Assembly: GCA_017532725.1 (NCBI GenBank)
Contig: JAFXIZ010000007.1
Span: 1 to 36,876 of the forward strand
DNA: 36,876 nt
DNA from: Bacteroidaceae bacterium
GTDB lineage: Bacteria > Bacteroidota > Bacteroidia > Bacteroidales > Barnesiellaceae_A
Reading direction: 5' to 3'
The notes under the pieces are model-generated. The model had not been told where the DNA came from. It saw only the letters and a program-made list of their open reading frames with translations, and ran no database searches. Position numbers and translations under genes: made by a program. This document shows positions 9,441 to 18,040 of the stretch, in pieces. The first letter of the stretch is position 1. Every line of letters begins with the position of its first letter.

Positions 9441-12400
9441 TTAACGCACAATCATTACCTTTACGGTAGAAATGCTACCGTTGTTGTAAATATTGAGCAA
9501 GTAGTTACCTACGGGAAGTGCAGTAACATCAATAGTTGCGTTGGCAGTTTCGGCAACAGCACGACCTGTCATATCTACCAAAACAAGTTTTTCGGCAACA
9601 CCTTCAACCTTGATATATGAAGTAGCGGGATTGGGATATACACTTACACGGTTAACTTCGATGCTTTCAACACCTGCAGTAACATTGAAAATTTGTTGAG
9701 TACCTTCAACTTCAAGTGTACCACCAACAACATCATATACAGTGTTAACTTTAAGACGGTGAGTTTCACCATCGGTCCAATTCAAGCCATCTTTACGATA
9801 AGATGTTTCGGTTACACTGTCGGCATTATCGCTATCACCATCGATAATTACTTTGTAAGAATTTACAGGAAGAGCCTCGGTATTGTCGTTAGAGATAGTC
9901 ATACCGATCATCCAACTACCTGTAAGACCACCGTCAGAGATAGCCGAACTGTAACTTGAATAATCCCAAGAATAGAGGTCGGTAACACCGATCTCACCTA
10001 CACCATTATCCATACAGATGGGGCTTGTAGTGGGGTCAACCTCAGAGCAAACAAATTTAACACGATAAGTGCTACCGGCTTTAATTTTAACAGGTTCATC
10101 CAATTTTATGCTATTCCATCTATTAAGCATATAACCATCTTCAGCACCCATTTCGCCTATCTCGATAAACGCCAAGTCGATACCATCTTCCTCAAGAACA
10201 GCAACAAATATGGCCTCTTGAGTAGGATAGAAACGAAGAGCCTCTATATTGTAACCTGCGTACCACTCAAGGAAAGAATATGTATATTCGTGAGCAACAG
10301 TGTACTCCAACAACTCTGAAGCACCGGTACGTATAATACCCTTGCCCGATGAAGTACCTTTGGCATAAGTAATAACACGAGTGTCGTTATTAAGGGGAGC
10401 ATCCCACGAAGCTGTTACAAAATCAACATCGGCAGATACTTTTACTTTATCTACAGCAAGCAAAGCCTCTTCGTTGGGTGTAAAGTTTATTACATAAGGA
10501 GCAGGATTTGAGGCACTGCCATCGGCATAATTGGCCACGATACCATAAGAGTGAGTACCCTCGTTCAGGCCTTTATCGAAGAAGTCGGTAGTAGTAGTAT
10601 TACCCAATTTTTCGTCGTTGCAATATACGTCGTACGAAGTAACTTCATCGCAAGCAATGTTCATCTTACCATCGGCGTCAACAGGAGCAAAGATAGCCGA
10701 AATAGCCCAAGCCACTGGCATCTCACCCATACCTTTATCCAATGACATTTGGTTAAGTGAATAATATTCGGGTTCCGATGCTTGACGAGACAAGTCAGAA
10801 AAACCTGTTACTACACCACCATAGTTACAGCCTACAATGTCGTTTGAAGGGATAGTAAATTTAGAGGCATCCACATCGATTGCTACAAGAACATCATCGT
10901 TGGCAGCCACCTTAACAGGAGCATCCAAGTCAATAATATTCATATCACCATAGCGCAATGTATTTTTGTCAACTTGTTGGCTTGTTGCCTCAACACCATT
11001 TACATACACCTTAACAGTATATTCGGCCTCTGTATTGCGAGGCATAAACGATACGCGAGCAATGCTGTATTGTCCGGCATAACTTGCAACTACATCATAC
11101 GGCAAACGAATAGCAACCGAGAATGAGATAGCACCACCACCGAAACCGGCTACTGATTGTTTTGCATCAAAATAAGAGGCTGAAGGCAAGTTCGATTCAG
11201 GAGCATTCCAACGCAACTTCAAGTCATTGTAATTAACAGCGTGCGATTGGATGTTGAATACAGCATTGGGAATATCGGCAACAACATCAACAACGGCAGC
11301 AACAGAAGGCTCTGAATTTACCAATTCGCCGTTTTCATCCTCATATATGGCAGTAACAGTGTATGAGTAAGAACCTTCGGCAAGACCGGCATCGATATAA
11401 GCCATATCGGTAGTACCCTCGCAAATGAGTGTTTCACCGCGATAGATGTTATAACCCAAAACATTTGTAGCATTCATCAAAGGCTCGTTCCAAGTGAGGC
11501 GTACGCTGTTTACGCCACGAAGTTTCTCGGCTTTGAGAGCAACGGGTTTAGAATAAGTAATCTCTTGGTCGAGTACAACAACTACCGAAGCCCATACACC
11601 AACCATTGAACCATCTTGCAAAGGATAGTCATTGAGCACTATTACTTTTCCATCTGCACTCATATCAACGGCAGAAGTTACCATATGTTGAGTGGGATCT
11701 ACCACAGCATTGTGAGTTTCTTTCAACCAAGTATCGAAACGCATTGCTTTCTCACCATCATATACATATCCAAAGAAATCGCTACGTCCGGTTGAGGGAT
11801 CCTGCATTTCCTCGCTTCCGAGTACTAAACCATTGTCATCAACAAACAGCATTTTTTGATTCCAGCAAGCTTCACCTGTCAACATAGGCAATTGAGTCTT
11901 GGTCTTAGTTTCGAGGTTATAAACAAATTTGTGACCAAAACACTCGCAAACAAGCAACTTGCCATTAGGTGAAAACTTACGACCGGCCTCGGCGTGTGAA
12001 GAGTATGCGCTCAAATATTCAACCGTTTCGGGAGTTTGCCACAAAGCGATGTTACGGTTGTTATCACCCTCTTTGTAAGCCCAACCGGCTGCCATCTTAC
12101 CATCTTCCGATACTGTGTAGGCTACACCTGCACCAACGTGAGGCAAAATAGCAGTAAGTTTGCCATCAACCCACATAGCAGGAGCAAGGTCGCTGTCTTT
12201 AGGACCATCCATTACATAGCCCACCATAGTGCGACCGTCACTCGACACAGAATATACCTCGGCACCGATAGGTAGTGCGCCCTCGACTGTCGAGTTGTCA
12301 AGACGATGCCACTTACCATCCTTGTAGTAACCGGCAACTTGTGCGCCTATACCTGTACCTGTCACCTCATAGTCGGTGTATGAACCTACCACCATACCAT

Positions 12401-12653
12401 CGTCGGTAACGTCATTGGCTGAAGACTTGTCAACAGTAGAGAGATAAGTAAACTCACCTGTTTCTACATTCAACAGCATACCTTGCAGTGTTGAGGTTTG
12501 ACCATTACCGATGACACCACAAGCCCACTTACCATTGGGCGAAACTGCAAAGAGTTGCAATTCGAGAGGACTGCTGATAATCAAAGCACCCTTCTCGGCA
12601 AATGCACACAGTGCCATAAGCACTGTCATACATAGAATAGAAATTCTTTTCAT
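9441..12653 (-). CDS. HAF-propeller/FN3 protein with T9SS type A sorting domain
   Basis: A 1,070-aa exported protein of unknown ligand. In order it has a signal peptide (MKRISILCMTVLMALCAFA), HAF-type propeller repeats such as VSPNGKWACGV and ANDVTDDGMVVGS (about 25-375), and an FN3 domain (SVRLTWNEPLMN to YSYTVTA, about 385-465). Two further modules each open with a W-x-A-P FN3-like strand, and a C-terminal T9SS type A sorting domain follows (VYPNPATSYIKVEG, then VDMTGRAVAE and the end KVMIVR). The last region directs export by the type IX machinery and usually surface attachment. It is the intact sister of the interrupted gene to its left. It starts 38 nt after the Omp28-like gene, with no terminator between, so the two are probably cotranscribed. 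The propeller and FN3 domains suggest binding rather than catalysis; no catalytic motif is seen. Confidence 0.9.
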   Translation of the reverse strand: MKRISILCMTVLMALCAFAEKGALIISSPLELQLFAVSPNGKWACGVIGNGQTSTLQGMLLNVETGEFTYLSTVDKSSANDVTDDGMVVGSYTDYEVTGTGIGAQVAGYYKDGKWHRLDNSTVEGALPIGAEVYSVSSDGRTMVGYVMDGPKDSDLAPAMWVDGKLTAILPHVGAGVAYTVSEDGKMAAGWAYKEGDNNRNIALWQTPETVEYLSAYSSHAEAGRKFSPNGKLLVCECFGHKFVYNLETKTKTQLPMLTGEACWNQKMLFVDDNGLVLGSEEMQDPSTGRSDFFGYVYDGEKAMRFDTWLKETHNAVVDPTQHMVTSAVDMSADGKVIVLNDYPLQDGSMVGVWASVVVVLDQEITYSKPVALKAEKLRGVNSVRLTWNEPLMNATNVLGYNIYRGETLICEGTTDMAYIDAGLAEGSYSYTVTAIYEDENGELVNSEPSVAAVVDVVADIPNAVFNIQSHAVNYNDLKLRWNAPESNLPSASYFDAKQSVAGFGGGAISFSVAIRLPYDVVASYAGQYSIARVSFMPRNTEAEYTVKVYVNGVEATSQQVDKNTLRYGDMNIIDLDAPVKVAANDDVLVAIDVDASKFTIPSNDIVGCNYGGVVTGFSDLSRQASEPEYYSLNQMSLDKGMGEMPVAWAISAIFAPVDADGKMNIACDEVTSYDVYCNDEKLGNTTTTDFFDKGLNEGTHSYGIVANYADGSASNPAPYVINFTPNEEALLAVDKVKVSADVDFVTASWDAPLNNDTRVITYAKGTSSGKGIIRTGASELLEYTVAHEYTYSFLEWYAGYNIEALRFYPTQEAIFVAVLEEDGIDLAFIEIGEMGAEDGYMLNRWNSIKLDEPVKIKAGSTYRVKFVCSEVDPTTSPICMDNGVGEIGVTDLYSWDYSSYSSAISDGGLTGSWMIGMTISNDNTEALPVNSYKVIIDGDSDNADSVTETSYRKDGLNWTDGETHRLKVNTVYDVVGGTLEVEGTQQIFNVTAGVESIEVNRVSVYPNPATSYIKVEGVAEKLVLVDMTGRAVAETANATIDVTALPVGNYLLNIYNNGSISTVKVMIVR

Positions 12654-12691
12654 AGGTTTTGTAAAAAGATAAGTTAAATTATGATTGTTAT

Positions 12692-14566
12692 TTATTTGAT
12701 TACGACTTTACGGAATGTCTGTCCGGCTGCGCTTTCGACGGCTACAATAGCCACACCGTTGTAGCCAGCGGCATCCAACACAACTTGCGACGCTGCGTGG
12801 GCAGTGTCGATGATGCGACCGTCAACACCAATCAAACGCACTGTGGCACGACCCTCAATACCCACTACAAGCACATTATCACCTACAACCTTAACATTTA
12901 CAGGCGATTGATCTTGTAAGGCAGTCTCTACACTATTGGTCCAATCGAAGTTGTCGGCGTGAACACGATCGCAATTGAGTACCAAGCGTGAACGCGAGCG
13001 CAACAATACGGTGGTAATAGCAATATTCTTGGGGTCGATTGTGTAGTTATTGGGGTCGTTTACAGTAGGTATTTCAACGGTATCCACCACTTGATAATCG
13101 ACATCGGGCAACAGGCTCTCGGCAGGGAGAGAGTTTTCGACACCTGTAAAGGCACTTGCTGTGCCACGGGCCACATCGTGGAAATAGGCAATCTTGCCGG
13201 GAATGGCCGAAGGTAAGAAGTAATATTCGCGATTACCTACCGTCTGAGCCGAATTGGCTTGATTATAATCTTTCGCATCAACGTGTACAACGTTTTCGGT
13301 AATTATATAACCCAAGCGATAATCGCCGGTAGCATTGCTTACCTCTTCAGCGAATCGAACTGTGCTTTTAACCTCAAACTTGCCGTCGGCAGTGGCACTT
13401 ACCGATGATACTACTTGTGCAGTAACGGGCATAGCCATAACTTTGGCAATGTTGCCGTCATCCTCGGCCGATTGCGACTTGAACGAATCGCGACGATCAT
13501 ATACCATACCGGGCAAGTTCATCAACCAATAAGCCAATCCGTTGTGGTATGTTTCATTATACATAACATCGGGGTATGAGTGACCCACAACAGGCACGAT
13601 ACGATTGCGATAACGTTGCTCATAACGGTGCAAGTTGACGGTACCTACAGGGCAGTTATTACACCAAGTGGCCGAAAACTCCTCAACAAGAATGTTGTGG
13701 GGAAATGCCGAGCAATATACTACATCGCTCTCGCTCCACACAATATCATCACCGGCTTTTACAGCAATAGTATATTCCAACTTACCCTCTTCGGGAACAG
13801 GTATTATAAAAGAGAAGGGAACTTCCTCTCCAACCTTGTATGATGTGGCAGCAGGATTAACCTGTTCATTGAAATATTCGACACCATCAACTATAAGAAC
13901 AGGATTGAACAGATGCTCACTTGAGAGATTGCGCAAAGCACCACATACCTCAAAATCAGTACCACCGGTAGTAGATACATCGGTATCATTGATAAGTGCA
14001 TATTCGCCGGTAAATTCGCCCACCTTGATATTATCGACAGCAAGCAAGAACTTATCTTTACCGGTGTGAACGAATGCTATATATATATCTTTACCCACAT
14101 AGTCGGCAAGCGAAATGGCGTGACGACGGGCAAAGTATTCTTCTTCTTTAACTGAATAGACTTCAACGAAGTCGGAAGGCTTATCCGAGCCTTGTGAAAT
14201 CATAACCTTATAGTCCTCACGGAAGTCATAGTGTACCGAGAATGCATCCCAAGCAAGGACAGCGGCAGCACTCTTGACATTAATTTGGGGTAAAATCATC
14301 CAATCGTCAACCGAATAGTTGTATGTACAGTATGCCGAACTGAGCATAGCGTGATTATCCTTTTCGGCAACAAGGTTGAGAGTCCAACTACCACCTGAGA
14401 AATCGACATTTCCAAGACCGCTTTTGGTAGGATTCTCATCACGGTCGATGAAGGTCATACCTTGAGGTAATTTCGACTCAAAATCGGTGCTGAAATAGAT
14501 GTCGTCGGCGAAAGTCGTCAAGCAACAAGCACTCGATAATAACAGGACAGACAATAAATTTTTCAT
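12692..14566 (-). CDS. Cleaved-adhesin (choice-of-anchor J)/Omp28-like thioredoxin-fold exported protein
   Basis: A 624-aa exported protein. A signal peptide (MKNLLSVLLLSSACCLTTFA) is followed by a cleaved-adhesin-type jelly roll (about 22-185; motifs FSTDFESKLPQGMTF, DDWMILPQI, FVHTGKDKFLLAVDNIKV). Next come an Ig-like segment (about 190-285) and an Omp28-related domain with a thioredoxin-like CxxC at Cys302-Cys305 (EFSATWCNNCPVGT). The end (VRLIGVDGRII to FRKVVIK) has the shape of a T9SS-type tail but lacks YPNP. I rejected the longer open frame starting at 14617 because it puts a hairpin-forming leader in front of the clear signal peptide. The CxxC could act in disulfide chemistry outside the cell, but this is inference from the fold. 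It is probably the middle gene of a three-gene operon. Confidence 0.88.
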   Translation of the reverse strand: MKNLLSVLLLSSACCLTTFADDIYFSTDFESKLPQGMTFIDRDENPTKSGLGNVDFSGGSWTLNLVAEKDNHAMLSSAYCTYNYSVDDWMILPQINVKSAAAVLAWDAFSVHYDFREDYKVMISQGSDKPSDFVEVYSVKEEEYFARRHAISLADYVGKDIYIAFVHTGKDKFLLAVDNIKVGEFTGEYALINDTDVSTTGGTDFEVCGALRNLSSEHLFNPVLIVDGVEYFNEQVNPAATSYKVGEEVPFSFIIPVPEEGKLEYTIAVKAGDDIVWSESDVVYCSAFPHNILVEEFSATWCNNCPVGTVNLHRYEQRYRNRIVPVVGHSYPDVMYNETYHNGLAYWLMNLPGMVYDRRDSFKSQSAEDDGNIAKVMAMPVTAQVVSSVSATADGKFEVKSTVRFAEEVSNATGDYRLGYIITENVVHVDAKDYNQANSAQTVGNREYYFLPSAIPGKIAYFHDVARGTASAFTGVENSLPAESLLPDVDYQVVDTVEIPTVNDPNNYTIDPKNIAITTVLLRSRSRLVLNCDRVHADNFDWTNSVETALQDQSPVNVKVVGDNVLVVGIEGRATVRLIGVDGRIIDTAHAASQVVLDAAGYNGVAIVAVESAAGQTFRKVVIK

Positions 14567-14585
14567 AGTGTTTTTAAATAGGTAC

Positions 14586-14609
14586 GAGAGTGCGCTTATA
14601 CGCACTCTC
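14586..14609 (-). terminator. Hairpin between the YD-repeat gene and the Omp28-like gene
   Basis: A perfect 9-bp stem GAGAGTGCG/CGCACTCTC (14586-14594, 14601-14609) with a 6-nt loop lies in the 77-nt gap. It has no real U-tract (GTACCTATTT follows) and ends about 20 nt before the ATG at 14566. It may be a weak terminator, an mRNA-processing or stability hairpin, or a translational control element. Confidence 0.45.
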
Positions 14610-14643
14610 ATACACATATTATTAGGTATTAAAAATCAAGATA

Positions 14644-17600
14644 TTAAAGGGCTACTTTAAGTACTTGGTTGGTATCGCCCACCTTGACTACAGCCACATA
14701 CACACCATTGGGCATATTAGCAAGGTCAATAGCAGTAAGGTCGTTGTATGTAGCAACAACACTACCACCTACGTTGTAAATAGTAACTTGCGACTTGGGC
14801 TCTACATAGAGAGTCTTGCCGGCAACGTATGCCGAACCCGAAAGGGTAACCTTCTCAAGTGCATTTACAACTATCTCAAATGTTGCATCGGTCCACTCCG
14901 ATTCACCAAATCCGTAGATAACACCTACCGACACCTTGGTAGAGAGTTGTTGGTCGGCAATGTTCTCTTCCGAGTCACGATATACCCATACCGAGTCATT
15001 GCAGTTGGTAGTTGTCGAAACGGGAATCTTGTAACCGTCTTGGTAAACATTGTAACCAAGTACTTCGAGAGTTGTCTCGGGAGCATCCCATTCGAAGTGT
15101 ACCCAATAAGCAGGGAGTTCACCTACGTCAGCATCTTTATATATACCTTCGGTTTGACCGATATAACGAATTTCGGTAACAGGAGTGAGTTCAACTTCGA
15201 GTGTAAAGACAGCCGGGGCAGTGGCATTGAACGATTGTCCCGAAGCAGCATCGTAAGTTTGAACGAAGTATTCGTATGTACCGTTTTCAACATTCACATC
15301 TTTATAGCGAATGATACCTTGAGCAGCAGTAGCAGTTACAGTGTCAACGGGTACCCAACCACGCCAGATGATGTATTGAGCATTGGCCAACTTCACATTG
15401 GGGAAGTTACATTCAACCTCGATAGTATTGGGTTGTTGAGGAGTAGAAATATCGGTCACTACAAGGTTTTTGGGAGCCAAACCACCATTGAGGGGAGAGT
15501 AAGTTTCCATCGTGTAACGACCATTGTTAGTCCACTCTTTAGTATCGGTATGATAATTTTCATCATATCTCTTGTAAACAGCATTACCTTGAGCCTCACG
15601 AATAGTACGATTTGAGAGGACAAAATTACCTGTCACTTGATAGTTAGCATCACGTTCGGTAACATATTTTGTCATACTTGTTTGCACACCATACTTATCG
15701 TATGTATATTCAAACTTTTCATAAGGCACCTCATCGGGAGTAAGTGACTCGGCGAGGATTACACGACCTTGCTCATCGTATTTGTAAGTAGTATTGTAAC
15801 TGCTCGATGCATACATAGCGTGAACAAACTCAACATAAGTAGCATTGCCCTTATCGTCGTATTCTTTATAATATGTAGTAGAATAGAGTTTGTCGTAAGT
15901 ATCTTGACCCCAAGATTTACCCTTATCGGTCATAGTTGAAAGACGACCTACCAAGTCGTATGAGTATTCATAGATACGGTTGCTCAAAGTATCTTCTTTC
16001 GATACGAGGCGACCCGTATTGTCGTATGTGTAAACGTAAGGCATCTTGTTCTTACCCCACTCACCCATAGCATTCATTTGACGATAGTATTCCGAAACGA
16101 TTTGACCCTTTTCGTTATACTCGTAGAAGTAGTGGTACAAGGGAGTAGTAGAGCCATCGGTTTGATAACCATAGTCGATACGGCGAGAGAGGTTATTGTT
16201 GCTATCGTAGATATAGTAGTTGATACCCGAAGCACCTGCGCCACCCATATGGTCGCCATATTTTTTTTCGTAAGTAAGATAGTACTTGGGAAGAGGCTCG
16301 CCCTCGAAGTCGGCGGCTGTACTCCAGAACAAGGGAGTATATTCGCCATTCTTGATACCGTGCTCATACACAACGTCAACACGAATGTCGGCACACTCGG
16401 CATCGGTCATAGGAAGTTCGCAAGATTTCACGTCGCCTTCAATCTCTTTCAAAGGATAAGCCCAAGGATATACCCATACGCGATAGCCGAGGATGGGGAG
16501 GTCGTTATCTTCAACATCCCAAGCAAGTTTGATGATGAATGAGTCGTGTTCGGGAGTTTGCGAATCGCTATATTTACCCCAATAACCACCTACTACGCGC
16601 ACGTTGCTTGCAGGTGTCAAAGGTAGGGTAACATCAACCGATACGATATCGCTTGTGTTGTAATATACGTCGTTGGTAGCATCGTATGTTTGTACAATGT
16701 AGTCGTATGTACCTACAGCCATACCTTCGTCGATATATTCAACCTTACCGTCAACGGCAGTTGCAGTACCTACCAACATACCACTGCGCCATATTGCATA
16801 ACTTGCATCGCAGGGAAGTGTAGCAGGAACATCGAAAGTGAGTTTTACAGTTTGAGGACGCTCTTTGGTAGAGATATTCTCGGCAACGAAGTTGATAGGA
16901 GCATATTCGCCCTTAACATCAACATACAATTCGTTGTAAGAAGTCGAAGTTTTAGTCCAAAGATATTGGTAAGGCTTGGTATAAGATATTTGGCTGTAAG
17001 TCCAGTCTTGACGGTGATACCAACCATTACCGAGAGCTTCACGAGTGATACGCTTGTTATAACGCAATGTATCTGCTTCGCTACCGGCTACAACAGTATC
17101 AGGTTTTGAACTACCGGCTTTGTAATGCAACTCCTCAGTACAAACGCCCAAATCATCGTAAGTATAACTTATTTTGGTTTTCTTTGCATTACTCAATATG
17201 TCAAATGTATTGTATGCTATGCGACGACCTTGCTCATCGTATTCGAATGTACCATTGAAACGATAATCTTTATTCATACCATCACTCTCGCAAGTGAGAG
17301 GATTGCCATTCTCATCGAAACTGGTATAATAAACTTCGCTGATAAGAGTTACACCCGAAGCGGAGTTGATAGGATAATAGTTTTCATAAGTCATACGACC
17401 TTGCTCGTCGTACTTGTAAGAATATCCACGAGTGGGGTCTTCTTTCTTGATCAAGCGACCTTGCTCGTCGTATGTATAAACCATCTTATCGTTGGGGCCA
17501 TCCCATCTTTCGTAAGCAGGTTGGTATTGATAGTTCCAAGATTCTTTCAATAGTCCATTCTCATCGTATTCATAGTAATAGACACCCTCGGTGTAACTAT

Positions 17601-17805
17601 CACCGGCATAATCGGTAGCAACATTAACACCACGAATCAAACGATTCTCATCATCATAAAAATTTAATTGTTTGGCAGTTACACCGGCTGCGCCCATACT
17701 GTCGCCCAACTTGTAAGAGGCAGTCATTTGCAACTCGGCACTAACATTGAGGGCTGATGCGGCTATCAACGCACTCATACCCAACGAAAGTAGTTTTTTC
17801 TTCAT
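14644..17805 (-). CDS. YD-repeat/FN3 exported protein, internally duplicated
   Basis: A 1,053-aa protein with signal peptide (MKKKLLSLGMSALIAASALNVSA). It consists of two homologous halves, about 25-505 and 508-980. Each half opens with a GD-x-MG(G)AG motif, continues with about six YD-type repeats (YTYDEQGRLIKKED, YKYDEQGRMTYENYY and others), and ends with two FN3-like domains (pattern YxIWRxGxxVxT, YDYIVQTYDA, then LxxLGYxVxxxP). A C-terminal beta domain follows (VTIYNVGGSVVATYNDL to GVYVAVVKVGD). It resembles a T9SS-type tail, but YPNP is missing. YD repeats normally form the shells of RHS and Tc toxins; here the arrays are short and no toxin domain is visible. It is paralogous to 18041-21130 along its whole length and is probably the first gene of an operon with 12692-14566 and 9441-12653. 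Function unknown; surface binding is a guess. Confidence 0.88.
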   Translation of the reverse strand: MKKKLLSLGMSALIAASALNVSAELQMTASYKLGDSMGAAGVTAKQLNFYDDENRLIRGVNVATDYAGDSYTEGVYYYEYDENGLLKESWNYQYQPAYERWDGPNDKMVYTYDEQGRLIKKEDPTRGYSYKYDEQGRMTYENYYPINSASGVTLISEVYYTSFDENGNPLTCESDGMNKDYRFNGTFEYDEQGRRIAYNTFDILSNAKKTKISYTYDDLGVCTEELHYKAGSSKPDTVVAGSEADTLRYNKRITREALGNGWYHRQDWTYSQISYTKPYQYLWTKTSTSYNELYVDVKGEYAPINFVAENISTKERPQTVKLTFDVPATLPCDASYAIWRSGMLVGTATAVDGKVEYIDEGMAVGTYDYIVQTYDATNDVYYNTSDIVSVDVTLPLTPASNVRVVGGYWGKYSDSQTPEHDSFIIKLAWDVEDNDLPILGYRVWVYPWAYPLKEIEGDVKSCELPMTDAECADIRVDVVYEHGIKNGEYTPLFWSTAADFEGEPLPKYYLTYEKKYGDHMGGAGASGINYYIYDSNNNLSRRIDYGYQTDGSTTPLYHYFYEYNEKGQIVSEYYRQMNAMGEWGKNKMPYVYTYDNTGRLVSKEDTLSNRIYEYSYDLVGRLSTMTDKGKSWGQDTYDKLYSTTYYKEYDDKGNATYVEFVHAMYASSSYNTTYKYDEQGRVILAESLTPDEVPYEKFEYTYDKYGVQTSMTKYVTERDANYQVTGNFVLSNRTIREAQGNAVYKRYDENYHTDTKEWTNNGRYTMETYSPLNGGLAPKNLVVTDISTPQQPNTIEVECNFPNVKLANAQYIIWRGWVPVDTVTATAAQGIIRYKDVNVENGTYEYFVQTYDAASGQSFNATAPAVFTLEVELTPVTEIRYIGQTEGIYKDADVGELPAYWVHFEWDAPETTLEVLGYNVYQDGYKIPVSTTTNCNDSVWVYRDSEENIADQQLSTKVSVGVIYGFGESEWTDATFEIVVNALEKVTLSGSAYVAGKTLYVEPKSQVTIYNVGGSVVATYNDLTAIDLANMPNGVYVAVVKVGDTNQVLKVAL

Positions 17806-17842
17806 AAAATCACTGATTAGGTTAAATATAATAATTATGCGC

Positions 17843-17850
17843 CAAAATTA
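17843..17850 (-). promoter_or_regulatory. -7 box for the three-gene exported-protein operon
   Basis: TAATTTTG on the minus strand matches TAnnTTTG and lies about 38 nt before the ATG at 17805. A perfect 12-bp palindrome, CTCTATATAGAG (17860-17871), sits about 10 bp upstream, where a regulator could cover the promoter. There is no clear -33 TTTG. Confidence 0.5.
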
Positions 17851-17979
17851 ATATTTATACTCTATATAGAGGTGTATTTTTCATTTTTTAACATATTAAG
17901 AAGATATAATATATTGGCAATATTCTACACATAACACGCCTCTCCTATAAAAAATATGCACTATTCTTATAAAAAAATA

Positions 17980-18010
17980 TCGGAGAGAGTATTTGAGGCA
18001 CTCTCTCCGA
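17980..18010 (-). terminator. Rho-independent terminator of the right-hand YD-repeat gene
   Basis: A perfect 11-bp stem TCGGAGAGAGT/ACTCTCTCCGA (17980-17990, 18000-18010) with a 9-nt loop. On the minus strand it is followed by ATATTTTTTTATAAG. It begins 31 nt past the stop at 18041, so the gene to its right is a separate transcription unit. Confidence 0.9.
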
Positions 18011-18040
18011 CAAAAAGATGTTATAGAAAATATGCGTTAC

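Noticed and set aside
14665..15615. 316-aa plus-strand open frame opposite the YD-repeat gene
   Set aside because: It is antisense to a gene with a clear signal peptide and repeats. Its composition is typical of a reversed coding frame.
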